A program made the position numbers and the translations under genes. From Bernardetia sp. (GTDB lineage: Bacteria > Bacteroidota > Bacteroidia > Cytophagales > Bernardetiaceae), in NCBI GenBank assembly GCA_020630575.1, contig JAHDBD010000002.1:220954-284953 (forward strand): a stretch of DNA of 64,000 bases. Reading direction: 5' to 3'. Below are positions 35,137 through 44,074 of the stretch, in pieces. Below the pieces are notes generated by a model. It searched no databases. It was given only the letters and a program-made list of their open reading frames with translations, and was not told the DNA's origin. Within the stretch, counting starts at the first letter, position 1. Every line of letters begins with the position of its first letter.

Positions 35137-35952
35137 CTAATCACTTTGAATATCAAACTTGTTTAAATATTTAATTGTATAATCATATCCAATTTGAAAT
35201 GGTATATCTATTTTTAGATTAGAGAATTTTACATCTGCAACAGCAGCAGGTTCTAAAAATAAATCACATTTTTTTTGTTCTTCTTTCAGTGTAAATACAG
35301 CTAATGACTGAAAATATCTTTCGATGACAGAACGAGTGGAAGTAGGAATAAAATTCTCAGAAAGAGGATTCGAATGAATTCCAATTATAAAATAATCTGA
35401 TTCGTTTTCCATATTATTACTTGGAAAAAAGTTTCTAATAGGCATATTCTCTAACAAACCACTATCTACATAATCGTATTTTCCAATTCTGATAGGTGCA
35501 AAAACAGCAGGAATAGACATGGTAGCCATTAGAGGAGTAATTAAATCTCCTGATTCAAAGTAATGAACTTTTGCATCTTGCAAACAAAAAGCAGAAAGCA
35601 TGAAAGGAGTTTTAAGCTCTTCAAAAGTCTTGGGAAGATACTTAGCGAACAGCCTTCCGAATTGTTGAATAGATACAAGTCCATTTTCTTCCCACGTTGG
35701 TCTAATCCATTTCATAATTTTTTCTTTCTTCAAAATTTGAATAATTTCATCAGTAGAATATCCTGCTGCCCACATTGCCCCTAGTATTCCCCCCATACTA
35801 ACACCACTTATTTTTTGAGGATAGACTCCTTTTTCTTCTAATGCTTTCCAAATTCCTAAATGCACTAATGCACGTCCACCACCACCAGAAAGAACAATTC
35901 CGATAGGTTTTTGATTTGGATTGAATTGCTGTTTTGATTGATTTTCTGACAT
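35137..35952 (-). CDS. Patatin-like phospholipase (RssA type)
   Basis: 271 residues. Oxyanion hole GGGGRALVH (23-31), nucleophile GVSMGG (Ser52) and catalytic Asp163 in YVDSGLLENM form the patatin Ser-Asp dyad; the usual DGG is DSG here. No signal peptide or C-terminal barrel, so it is a cytoplasmic RssA-like protein rather than a PlpD-type exporter. Lipid acyl hydrolysis is expected; physiological substrate unknown. Confidence 0.9.
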   Translation of the reverse strand: MSENQSKQQFNPNQKPIGIVLSGGGGRALVHLGIWKALEEKGVYPQKISGVSMGGILGAMWAAGYSTDEIIQILKKEKIMKWIRPTWEENGLVSIQQFGRLFAKYLPKTFEELKTPFMLSAFCLQDAKVHYFESGDLITPLMATMSIPAVFAPIRIGKYDYVDSGLLENMPIRNFFPSNNMENESDYFIIGIHSNPLSENFIPTSTRSVIERYFQSLAVFTLKEEQKKCDLFLEPAAVADVKFSNLKIDIPFQIGYDYTIKYLNKFDIQSD

Positions 35953-36034
35953 TTTAATAAAAATTTGAAGTTGATTCTTAGACGAACACTAAAGTATTCG
36001 GTACACTTTCTCACTCTAAAGGATGCGCTACACG

Positions 36035-36070
36035 AAAAACGCTTTACCTCTTTGAGATAAAGCGTTTTTT
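36035..36070 (-). terminator. Intrinsic terminator after the universal stress gene
   Basis: Arms 36035-36046 (AAAAACGCTTTA) and 36058-36069 pair, with an extra CTC/GAG in the loop and a T run in minus orientation, 42 bases past the stop at 36112. Confidence 0.85.
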
Positions 36071-36111
36071 GATTAAAATGTTATGTTATTATTTCTATCA
36101 ATAGTTTCTTT

Positions 36112-36981
36112 TTAATCTTGGCGAAAAACAAAAACAGGTATTTCAGAATGGTTAGCTACGTTTTCAGCAATACTTCCCATCATAAACCTAGAAAATCCTT
36201 TTCTTCCATGTGTTCCTAGCAAAATCATATCAGCTTTAGATTCTTCTGCAAAAGTCAGAATTCCTTCTTCTTCAGTATAATAATTATAAATATTAGTTGT
36301 GTAGTCTTCTGCTTCTAGTTTTGTATGCTCTGCAAATTCTTTCATTCGCTTGGTTGTTGTAGGAGTGGCTTCAAAAGTGCTTGGCGTAACAATATTTAAA
36401 AAGTGCATTGTACTTCCATATAACTTTTTAAAGACTGGGAACAACTTAGCTGCTTGACCTCCCATTTCTGAAAAATCAGAAGCAAAAACGATATTGCGAG
36501 GGTTAAAATTACCTTCATCATCTTTAATTACCAAAACAGGACAGCTCGCATTTCTGACTACTTTTTGTGTGTTCGAACCAATAAAAACCTCTCCCAAACC
36601 AGATGCTCCACTAGAACCCATTACAATCAAATCTACATCTGTACCTTCCACCACACTATAAATCTGACGATGCACTCTATCAAAAACTACCTTTTCAACA
36701 AACGTAATTTTAGGATATTTTTCTCTTGCTTCACGAAGTTTTCTTTTTGTTTCCTTCATTGTAAAGAGAATTAAAGGCATATCTTTTTCAAAGCCTCCTT
36801 CATGGTCGCCAAATGTATCTAATGCTCTGCGATATTCAGGTTGTTGAGATTCTGGAACATCAATGATATGCAAAAGCGTAATTTTTCCATCACACTGATT
36901 AGCAATATCAGCAGCAGCTTCTAAAGCAGCATTCGAACGAGGAGAAAAATCAATAGGAACGAGAATGTTTTTAAAAGACAT
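36112..36981 (-). CDS. Universal stress protein with two UspA domains
   Basis: 289 residues with tandem Usp domains. Domain 1 starts KNILVPIDFSPRSNAALEAA and ends with the ATP-binding LIVMGSSGASGLGEVFIGS; domain 2 starts NIVFASDFSEMGGQAAKLF and ends ILLGTHGRKGFSRFMMGSIAE. Both G-x2-G-x9-G(S/T) loops are intact, so nucleotide binding is likely. Members support survival under starvation and oxidative stress. Single gene with its own terminator. Confidence 0.93.
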   Translation of the reverse strand: MSFKNILVPIDFSPRSNAALEAAADIANQCDGKITLLHIIDVPESQQPEYRRALDTFGDHEGGFEKDMPLILFTMKETKRKLREAREKYPKITFVEKVVFDRVHRQIYSVVEGTDVDLIVMGSSGASGLGEVFIGSNTQKVVRNASCPVLVIKDDEGNFNPRNIVFASDFSEMGGQAAKLFPVFKKLYGSTMHFLNIVTPSTFEATPTTTKRMKEFAEHTKLEAEDYTTNIYNYYTEEEGILTFAEESKADMILLGTHGRKGFSRFMMGSIAENVANHSEIPVFVFRQD

Positions 36982-37230
36982 AGTAATTTGGGTTTGATGT
37001 GAATCTTAGCGTAAAAAAATTTGATAACGCTTGAGAGTGTAATATATAAATTATCTGCTTGCTTATCTTACTTAACGTAAAATTACTACTTTAGATACGC
37101 AAATTTATATGATTGTTACGTTGTGTTTTTATGATTTTTGTTAGGTTTTTATTGATATGATGTCGCTTGTCGGCACATAAGCAACAATAGGTTAGTCTAA
37201 CGTTTAAAACATAAATTACAACAACAAAAA

Positions 37231-37262
37231 AACTCCCTAAAAACGAAAGTAATTAGGGAGTT
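37231..37262 (-). terminator. Intrinsic terminator after lpdA
   Basis: Arms AACTCCCTAA (37231-37240) and TTAGGGAGTT (37253-37262) with a 12-nt loop; on the minus strand a run of seven T follows the stem. Confidence 0.88.
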
Positions 37263-37268
37263 AGAATA

Positions 37269-37291
37269 TCAAGCGTCGACGCTTGAAACAG
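37269..37291. repeat. Palindrome TCAAGCGTCGACGCTTGA, copy 2
   Basis: Perfect 18-bp palindrome at 37269-37286 followed by AACAG, as in copy 1 (22305-22327). It lies between the lpdA stop and its terminator. Confidence 0.75.
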
Positions 37292-37305
37292 ATAAAAAAC
37301 ACGTT

Positions 37306-38721
37306 TTACACGTGCATAGCACGATTTTCAGTTGCAGCCAAACACGCTTCTTTTACAGCTTCCATATAGGTTGGGTGAGCATGGCTTTGTCTTGCAATAT
37401 CTTCGGCTGATGCTCTGAATTCCATTGCTGTTACGCCTGTTGCAATCATATCGGCTGCTCTTGCACCTATGATGTGCATTCCAAGTATTTCGTCTGTTTT
37501 ATCGTCTGCCAAAACTTTTACAAGTCCGTCAGTGTCCATTGACGCTCTTGCTCTTCCGAGTGCCATAAATGGAAACGAACCTACTTTATATTTTCTACCT
37601 GATTCTTTGAGTTGTTCTTCTGTGTAACCTACACTAGCCACTTCTGGCCAAGTATAAACAACCCCTGGAATTAATAAATAATTGATATGAGGTTTTTGTC
37701 CTGCCATAAGTTCGGCAACCATAACACCTTCTTCTTCGGCTTTGTGTGCGAGCATTGCGCCACGAACAACATCACCGATGGCATAAACACCTTTTACTTC
37801 TGTTTCTAAATGGTCATTTACTGCGATTGTTCCTCTTTTGTCAGTTTTGATACCAATATTTTCTAATCCTAAACCTTCTGTATAAGCCTGACGACCAACA
37901 GAAAGCAAGCAATAATCAGCTCTAAATTCTACTTCTTTGCCTTTTTTATCAACAGCTTTAATGACTACTTCGTCGCCATCTTGTTTTGCTTCTTCTACTT
38001 TGTGTTGTAAAAAGAATTTCATTTTGAGTGACTTTTTACTTACTCTTTCTAATTCTTTTCCCATTGTACTATCCATTGTTGGAATAATAGAAGGCATAAA
38101 TTCGATAACAGAAACTTCTGTTCCTAAGCGAGCATACACAGACCCAAGTTCCATTCCGATTACTCCACCACCAATAACAATCATTTTCTTAGGAACTTCT
38201 TTCAATTCCAAGGCTTCTGTTGAAGTAATAAAACGTTTTTTGTCGTAAGGAAAGAAAGGAAAAATAGTTGGTTTTGAGCCTGTTGCAATGATAACTTTAT
38301 CGGTTTCAATTTTAGTTTCCTTGCCTTTTTCTTTACTATCTGTTGCTGTAACCTTGATATTGTTTTTGTCAATGAAAGAACCTACTCCTTGATAAACATC
38401 AATTTTATTTTTTTTCATCAAATAATCAACGCCATCACAAGTTTTCTTTACAACGCCACGTTTACGCTCAATCATTTGCTCAAAATTTACTTTTGGCTCA
38501 TTGATATCGATTCCGTGTTCTTTAAAGTTTTTTTGAGCAGTATGGAAATGCTCTGAAGAATCTAAAAGTGCCTTTGAAGGAATACAGCCTACATTAAGAC
38601 ACGTTCCACCCAAAGTAGCATATTTTTCTATAATTGCAGTTTTGAGTCCTAACTGTGCTGCACGAATGGCAGCTACATAACCACCAGGACCTGAACCAAT
38701 AATTGTTACGTCGTATTTCAT
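37306..38721 (-). CDS. lpdA: Dihydrolipoyl dehydrogenase (E3)
   Basis: FAD enzyme that reoxidises lipoamide in the 2-oxoacid dehydrogenase and glycine cleavage complexes. 471 residues, normal length. FAD site GSGPGG (9-14), redox pair C41/C46 in GGTCLNVGCIPSK, NAD site VIGGGVIGMELGSVYARLG (~182-200), second FAD motif YAIGDVVRGAMLAHKAEEEG and the catalytic His449-Glu454 of HPTYME at the C-terminus. No E1/E2 genes lie next to it. Confidence 0.97.
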   Translation of the reverse strand: MKYDVTIIGSGPGGYVAAIRAAQLGLKTAIIEKYATLGGTCLNVGCIPSKALLDSSEHFHTAQKNFKEHGIDINEPKVNFEQMIERKRGVVKKTCDGVDYLMKKNKIDVYQGVGSFIDKNNIKVTATDSKEKGKETKIETDKVIIATGSKPTIFPFFPYDKKRFITSTEALELKEVPKKMIVIGGGVIGMELGSVYARLGTEVSVIEFMPSIIPTMDSTMGKELERVSKKSLKMKFFLQHKVEEAKQDGDEVVIKAVDKKGKEVEFRADYCLLSVGRQAYTEGLGLENIGIKTDKRGTIAVNDHLETEVKGVYAIGDVVRGAMLAHKAEEEGVMVAELMAGQKPHINYLLIPGVVYTWPEVASVGYTEEQLKESGRKYKVGSFPFMALGRARASMDTDGLVKVLADDKTDEILGMHIIGARAADMIATGVTAMEFRASAEDIARQSHAHPTYMEAVKEACLAATENRAMHV

Positions 38722-38906
38722 CTATAAAAATGGATTAAAAAATAATTCTAGTTGTCTAAATTTATATATACGTAAAATTAACTTGTTTTTGTCAGTAATT
38801 CAAATCTTAAATTTCTGAAATATTTTTTAAACATAGAGAAATTAAAATGAGAAATACATTTTGACCACAGAGAAAAAAGAGGAAAAAAAGAATTAAAAAA
38901 ATAAAA

Positions 38907-39354
38907 TCAACTCAAATTTGAGAGTATTTTATCTAAAATTAGTTCAAATTCATCGTATTCATTGATTTTTGTGATATGAGAATAATGCTCTGTTTCTGTT
39001 TTGATTTCTATGGTTAATTGTTTTTTTTTTTTGACATTTTTGTTCTGTTTCTGAAAACATTTTTTTGTCTTCCTTAGTAAATTTATCTCTGATACTATCT
39101 AGTGAATTAAGAATGTTTTGGTTTATAAATATTCTATTAAAACCAAAAACAATTCTTATATCGTTATTTTGATCTTTCCACCAATTCAAATCTTCAACTA
39201 AAATCAAATCATAATGAGAAAAAGAAGCATAAAAAAGTTCATCACAACCTTTAGAAATTAACCACTCTACAGTTGGCAAAATAAAACTTATTTTTTCGAA
39301 TTTATCAGTTCTATACATTATTCTCTCCCAAGATTCTTTTTTTGTATGATTCAT
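38907..39354 (-). pseudogene. Hypothetical gene interrupted by an A12 homopolymer frameshift (or slippage-variable)
   Basis: The frame from ATG 39354 gives 131 residues (stop 38959) whose last ~20 residues (TINHRNQNRNRALFSYHKNQ) look out of frame. The change occurs at a run of twelve A on the coding strand (39032-39021). With eleven A the protein would continue as QLTIEIKTETEHYSHITK and INEYDEFELILDKILSNLS to a stop at 38907-38909, about 148 residues of natural composition. The N-terminal part contains FEKISFILPTVEWLISKGC and DLILVEDLNWWKDQNNDIRI; I do not recognise the family. It may be a pseudogene, a phase-variable gene, a gene using slippage, or a sequencing error. Confidence 0.6.
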
Positions 39355-39565
39355 AATTGAAGTTTTTTGAAAGTTGAAATCTAAATTTACTCAATTCTCT
39401 ATACTTTCTTAAAATACTTGTCTAAGTGTTTTCTAGTTTGTTACTTTGTACTTCATTTTTATAAAAGACTAAAACCTCAAAACACATATACAGCTCATTT
39501 TAAACATTTCAATTTTTCTTATTTTATAATTTTAATAAACGCCACAAAAAAGCGTTTGTACATTT

Positions 39566-40855
39566 ATGTTACATGTATTCAAATTTGGTGGTGCGTCTGT
39601 GAAAGATGCCCCTGCTGTCAGAAATGTAAGTAATATTTTACGTTCATTTATTGACAAAAAAGATAAACTCGTTATTGTTGTTTCTGCCATGGGCAAGACA
39701 ACAAACCACTTGGAAGATATTTTTAAGGCAGCCAAATCGAAACCCAAACATGAGAAAAATGATGAATGTGAACGCATTTTAAAACAAATTGAAGACTATC
39801 ATTATGCTCTTGCAGACGAACTTTTTGATGGAGAACGTGAAAAAATTGTCTATAAAATTCTTCAAAAATATATTTTTCAGCTTTCAGCAACCTTAAAAGA
39901 TGACGAACCTAACTGGGACAAGCATTACGACCAAGTAATTTGTTTTGGCGAACTTATGTCTTCAGCTATTGTTTCCGAATATCTCAAAATGCAACACGAC
40001 GATAAATGTTTATGGGTAGATGCTCGTCGTTTTGTTCAGACCAATGAGCGTTGGAGAGAAGGACAAATAGACTGGGAATGGTCAGAACAACTCATTAGAG
40101 CCGAACTTTTGCCCATGTTAGAACAGCGTTTTGTTTTGACGCAAGGTTTTATTGGGGGAACAATTGGAGGGAAAACGACAACTTTAGGGCGTGAAGGTTC
40201 AGATTTTACGGCTGCTGTTTTTGCTTATTGTCTAAAAGCAGATGGTGTTACAATTTGGAAAGATGTTTCTGGAATTTTGAATGCTGACCCAAAAAGAATT
40301 AAAAACACTCGTCTTTTTCAGCAGATTAATTATTCTGATGCTGCTGAAATGACATATTATGGAGCAACAGTTATTCACCCCAAAACTATCCGTCCGTTGG
40401 CTGCAAAAGGAATTCCTTTATATGTTCGTTCGTTTCTAAATGCAGAAGTAGAAGGAACAAAAATTGGAAACTTCCCTACTCAGCCTTCTATTCCTTCAAT
40501 TATTGTAAAAGGAAATCAGAGCATGTTCGTTTTTAAAGCAAAAGATTTGGCTGCTATCAATGAGCGCAATCAACTGGCTTATATCCACTCTGAGCTCAAT
40601 CGTTATAATATCAAAATCAATTTATTACAAGTTTCTGCTACTTCGTTTTCGGTTTGTACTGATAATGATGAGCGAAAATTAGCTTCTTTAAAAGAATCTC
40701 TGAGTAATGATTTTGAGCTAGATAATTTGGATAATTTAGAACTGATTACAGTGAAAAATTATGATACTGAAACACTTAACAACTTTACAGGACTTGGAAA
40801 TGCACTTGTAGCACAACGTTCGGAAGATGTTTTTCAAGTAGTTGTTAGTAAGTAG
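39566..40855 (+). CDS. lysC: Aspartate kinase
   Basis: Phosphorylates aspartate, the first step to lysine, threonine and methionine. 429 residues. Amino-acid-kinase domain with the N-terminal KFGGASVKD, VSAMGKTTNHL, CFGELMSSAIVSEYL and TLGREGSDFTAAVFAY; then VSGILNADPKRIKNT and the His-containing ATVIHPKTIRPLA. A C-terminal ACT region (~315-425) contains SVCTDNDERKL and probably the feedback site. It is monofunctional, without homoserine dehydrogenase. Symbol lysC is used generically. Terminator at 40899-40932. Confidence 0.93.
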   Translation: MLHVFKFGGASVKDAPAVRNVSNILRSFIDKKDKLVIVVSAMGKTTNHLEDIFKAAKSKPKHEKNDECERILKQIEDYHYALADELFDGEREKIVYKILQKYIFQLSATLKDDEPNWDKHYDQVICFGELMSSAIVSEYLKMQHDDKCLWVDARRFVQTNERWREGQIDWEWSEQLIRAELLPMLEQRFVLTQGFIGGTIGGKTTTLGREGSDFTAAVFAYCLKADGVTIWKDVSGILNADPKRIKNTRLFQQINYSDAAEMTYYGATVIHPKTIRPLAAKGIPLYVRSFLNAEVEGTKIGNFPTQPSIPSIIVKGNQSMFVFKAKDLAAINERNQLAYIHSELNRYNIKINLLQVSATSFSVCTDNDERKLASLKESLSNDFELDNLDNLELITVKNYDTETLNNFTGLGNALVAQRSEDVFQVVVSK

Positions 40856-40898
40856 ATTATTTTTGATTAAAAAAACAAAGTATTCTTTGCCTCAAACA

Positions 40899-40932
40899 AA
40901 AAGTGGTTATTGCAGAATAACCACTTTTTTTT
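40899..40932 (+). terminator. Intrinsic terminator after aspartokinase
   Basis: AAAAGTGGTTATT-type left arm (40899-40911) pairs with 40916-40928 around GCAG, followed by a T run. It lies just before the TPR gene's promoter candidate. Confidence 0.9.
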
Positions 40933-40935
40933 GTT

Positions 40936-40944
40936 TAAATTTGC
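40936..40944 (+). promoter_or_regulatory. Candidate -7 element for the TPR gene
   Basis: TAAATTTGC, an exact TAnnTTTG match 40 bases before the ATG at 40984, immediately after the aspartokinase terminator. The -33 region falls in the terminator stem and has no TTTG at the right distance. Confidence 0.35.
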
Positions 40945-40983
40945 ACTCTATTTGAAATTATTTATCGAATCATTATTCATTTT

Positions 40984-41718
40984 ATGCAGCCACAAGAAAT
41001 TCCAGCATCTTATAATGAGGCATGTAAAGCCTACGAAACAAGAAAATACGATATTGCTTTAGAAAAATTAGAAACTACTTTGGCAGAAAGTCCAGACTTT
41101 GCACCTGCGTTTTATATAAAAGGACTTACTTATATGCAGCTTCAAGACTGGAGAAATGCGTATGATAACTTTAAAGCCTATTCACAAATTACACCTGAAA
41201 AGGGAGATACTTATTTGAATATGGGAACAGCAATGCTCAATATGAAACAACCAAGAACAGCTGTTTCTTATTTTGACTTTGCTCTTTCTTTAAGAATGAC
41301 TGAGAATCGTCCAGAGAGAGCTCATTTAAACAAAGCTTTAGCATTCAGGCAAATAAATGATAATGAAAAAGCTCTAGAATCATTTGAAGCTGCTCTAAAA
41401 ATACACCCTCATTTTGATGATGCCTTGCTAGAAATGGCTAAATTACAGTTAGATTTAGATAAAAATGAAGAAGCAATTACTTATTATCAAAGAGTAGTTG
41501 ATTTACCAAAACAGCGTAAGAGTTTTCCTCTTTGGGAGGCTTGGGTAGGTTTAGCTATTGCACAATCTGAACTCAAACAATTTTCAAAAGCTCTTATTTC
41601 AATAGAGGAAGCTGTTGAATTACAACCTAATACTATAGGCTTTTTCAAATCAAATGAGTCATTTAATTCACTAAGAGAAAGTGAATATAAAGATGATTTT
41701 GAAAACATTCTTAGTTAG
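40984..41718 (+). CDS. Tetratricopeptide-repeat protein
   Basis: 244 residues consisting almost entirely of TPR units: ~10-42 (ACKAYETRKYDIALEKLE), ~44-76, ~78-110 (LNMGTAMLNMKQPRTAVSYF), ~113-146 (HLNKALAFRQINDNEKALES) and two more. No signal peptide, so cytoplasmic. TPRs mediate protein contacts; the partner is unknown. Single gene with terminator. Confidence 0.88.
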   Translation: MQPQEIPASYNEACKAYETRKYDIALEKLETTLAESPDFAPAFYIKGLTYMQLQDWRNAYDNFKAYSQITPEKGDTYLNMGTAMLNMKQPRTAVSYFDFALSLRMTENRPERAHLNKALAFRQINDNEKALESFEAALKIHPHFDDALLEMAKLQLDLDKNEEAITYYQRVVDLPKQRKSFPLWEAWVGLAIAQSELKQFSKALISIEEAVELQPNTIGFFKSNESFNSLRESEYKDDFENILS

Positions 41719-41751
41719 ATTTATAATTCAATGATTAAGATAATATAAGTT

Positions 41752-41788
41752 AAAGGGAATGACTCAAATTTATGAAGTCATTTCCTTT
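41752..41788 (+). terminator. Intrinsic terminator
   Basis: AAAGGGAATGACT (41752-41764) pairs with AGTCATTTCCTTT (41776-41788), one G-U pair, with a T run. Confidence 0.85.
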
Positions 41789-41886
41789 TTTTGTTCAGTT
41801 TTTAGTAAAAAGAATAAACAATTTTTAAATATACTCGTTTAAAAAGGTAAAGAATCACATTTTTTAACCTAATTTATTTTTATACG

Positions 41887-42222
41887 ATGGCTCAAGAAAA
41901 ACTAAAAAACAAAAATACACTTAAAGCAATTAACTCTACTGTAAATACAATAGAATCAGTAGTACGTTTCCTACCAGGAGATTTGCATCATCAACCTATG
42001 TATGAGGCTAGTTTTGGAGGAGTTGCTGCTGTAATAGGTGGGCTTTCTATGGGAGAAGCACTTATTCGAAAAGATGCTTTTAAACGAGGAAATCGCTTAA
42101 ATACAGCTATTATTGTTACTTTAGGCATAGCCAGTGTTTTACAAGGAATGAAAAAAATGAAACAAGCCTACGCCAAAAAAACAGGACAATATGATTTAGT
42201 AGCAGAAGAAATGGCTGATTAA
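41887..42222 (+). CDS. Small hypothetical protein
   Basis: 111 residues. After a polar start (KNKNTLKAINSTVNTIESVV) come two hydrophobic Gly/Ala-rich segments (FGGVAAVIGGLSMGEALI and TAIIVTLGIASVLQGMKKM) that may be short membrane helices, and a charged end. Family not recognised. Single gene followed by a stem-loop at 42252-42290. Confidence 0.6.
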   Translation: MAQEKLKNKNTLKAINSTVNTIESVVRFLPGDLHHQPMYEASFGGVAAVIGGLSMGEALIRKDAFKRGNRLNTAIIVTLGIASVLQGMKKMKQAYAKKTGQYDLVAEEMAD

Positions 42223-42725
42223 TTTTTATCAAAAAAGCTTTATCTAATTAAAATTCTTATTTGCTTTATTATAAAGAGCAGATAAGAATTTTTCTATATA
42301 TGTGGATTTGTAAAAATAAATTCTGCTTCCTCTAAAATTTAACATAGTATTTACCTTTATTTTTTTGTTTTTTGTAAGTGATAGCATAATTTTTGCGTAT
42401 TTTTGTGAGAATAATAGCTTTACTACTTTTTTATATAGTTGATTTATAAAAAAATACTAATTTTAAGAAAGGGAGATAAAATTTTTTGAGTTTTTTTGAG
42501 TTTATTTAATAGGTAATCTACTTATTTCATCAAAACTCTTGGTAAAATTTTGAAAATACAGCATTGTTTTTCAACTTAGTTAATCAATAGTTATCAGACT
42601 AGTTAAATTAAACTTTGATTCCTTAATCAACTTCCATAAATTTGATATTCTAAAAATTGCTCTATACATCTGTCTTGCTTTTTAGTTAATTACTAATTTA
42701 TAGCTTGCCTTAAAAACTCGTTTCT
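42223..42725. other. 503-base intergenic region with terminator and promoter candidate
   Basis: No ORF. It contains a terminator-like stem (42252-42290) and, on the plus strand, TATTTTTG at 42398-42405 as a -7 candidate (TTTG at 42371-42374 is 23 bases upstream, slightly long). The stretch 42430-42725 is AT-rich leader sequence in which I see nothing further. Confidence 0.6.
42252..42293 (+). terminator. Intrinsic terminator
   Basis: AATTCTTAT (42252-42260) pairs with ATAAGAATT (42282-42290), continued by TGC/GCA inside, with T residues after it. Confidence 0.75.
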
Positions 42726-43889
42726 ATGAAAAAAATTCTTTTTACATTATTATTTACCTTACTTGGAATAGCTTTTTTAGCAACTGAAGAAGTTCAGGCA
42801 CAGGTAGGAAATAAATATTACTACAAAAAAACAACTCCTCGTAGAGGGCCTCATAACCATCAATGGGTTTGGACAAAGCGTCGCCAATATGTAAGTGTTG
42901 GTTTGAATGTTAATTCAATGAATTATTTTGGTGATATTGTACCTAAACCTAGCTTTTGGAGTACAGATTTACGTTTTACTCGTCCAAATATTGGAATATT
43001 CGTTGAGAAAAAATTTCGCCCACAATTTTCAGCTCGTTTAGGACTGAATTGGGGAAGACTTTTGAGCTACGACTCAGAAACTGCTGATCCGACTGATGGA
43101 CACGATTTTTTCCGTTATATTCGTAATGCTCACTTCAGAAACGATATTTTCGAACTCAATACTACTTTTCGTTGGGACTTGATGAGTAGTGAGCTTTTAA
43201 ATAAAGAATTTTATCAAAGACCAAAGCAATTTGTACCTTATGTAATGGGTGGGTTGGCTGTATTTTATCATGCTCCTAAAGCAAAAGCTCCTGAAACTAA
43301 AATTGGAGGAGGTTCTCCAGACTGGGGTGCAGGTGAATGGACAGACCTACAACCTCTTGGTACAGAAGGACAAGGACGTGGAGATTCATATAAAGCTCTT
43401 ATACAAGGAGATACAGTTGTTAGAAATTTGGGTAAAAAATATTCTAAAGTTCAGATTGCAATTCCCCTTGGATTTGGTATTCGCAAAAAGTTATCTAATC
43501 GAATAGATATTGCTTTTGAGTTTTCATACCGTTTCTTGCTTACAGATTATTTAGATGACATAAGTGGTAATTATGTAGATTTAGGAGTTTTTGGAGACGA
43601 TGAACTTGCAAAAGCATTTCACGACCGTTCTTTAGAAGGAGACAGAGAGGCAATATTAAAAGAGATGGCTAGTAGAGGAGAATTAGTTAGATTACTTGAT
43701 CCTTACTCTTATACAGGAATAGATGGAACTCGTTATAATACTTTTGATGGTTTTGGTAGTGATCCTTATAAACTAGAACCCAGTATCCGTGGAAATCAAA
43801 ATGATAATGATGTTTATATGCTTACAGGATTTCATTTGATTTATATCATTCCTCCTCATGGAGTGCGTTGTCCTGTTCGTTTTAAATAA
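42726..43889 (+). CDS. PorG-like (DUF6089-related) outer-membrane barrel protein
   Basis: 387 residues. Signal peptide ending EVQAQ (~26), then barrel-type strands: QYVSVGLNVNSMNYFGDI, FTRPNIGIFVEKKFRPQFSARLGLNWG, KQFVPYVMGGLAVFYH, VQIAIPLGFGIRKKLSNRIDIAFEFSYRFLLTDYLDD. The NYFGDI motif, the PYVMGG strand and the fixed C-terminus recall DUF6089/PorG proteins, which are tied to T9SS. It is longer than most because of loops at ~170-215 and ~290-340. A related gene follows at 44075, so the two may be a T9SS-linked pair. Confidence 0.7.
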   Translation: MKKILFTLLFTLLGIAFLATEEVQAQVGNKYYYKKTTPRRGPHNHQWVWTKRRQYVSVGLNVNSMNYFGDIVPKPSFWSTDLRFTRPNIGIFVEKKFRPQFSARLGLNWGRLLSYDSETADPTDGHDFFRYIRNAHFRNDIFELNTTFRWDLMSSELLNKEFYQRPKQFVPYVMGGLAVFYHAPKAKAPETKIGGGSPDWGAGEWTDLQPLGTEGQGRGDSYKALIQGDTVVRNLGKKYSKVQIAIPLGFGIRKKLSNRIDIAFEFSYRFLLTDYLDDISGNYVDLGVFGDDELAKAFHDRSLEGDREAILKEMASRGELVRLLDPYSYTGIDGTRYNTFDGFGSDPYKLEPSIRGNQNDNDVYMLTGFHLIYIIPPHGVRCPVRFK

Positions 43890-43928
43890 TGAAGCAAAAA
43901 AAATAAAACATAAAAAAAGAGTTTTCTC

Positions 43929-43966
43929 AAAAGTGTGCAAGAATTTTGTTCTTGTACGCTTTTTTT
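43929..43966 (+). terminator. Intrinsic terminator
   Basis: Arms 43929-43943 and 43949-43963 pair with two G-U positions around TTTTG, with a T run. Confidence 0.85.
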
Positions 43967-44074
43967 ATGAGCTTTTTTAGATATTTCTAGTAAATGGCTA
44001 TAAATTTGTCAATTAACTAAAAATAAAATTGTTTACAGAAACTTTGTTCTAATCAATAAAAATAAATTTTCTTT

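Larger units (their letters stand above)
36982..37305. other. Intergenic region with lpdA terminator and palindromic repeat
   Basis: No gene. It holds the lpdA terminator (37231-37262) and the second TCAAGCGTCGACGCTTGA palindrome (37269-37286). The part at 37150-37180 (GTCGCTTGTCGGCACATAAG) may be a worn relic of the other palindromic family. Confidence 0.6.

Noticed and set aside
37150..37180. Further copy of the GTTGGTGT palindromic element
   Set aside because: Only scattered matches remain; similarity is too low to separate from chance. The same holds for 17050-17095.
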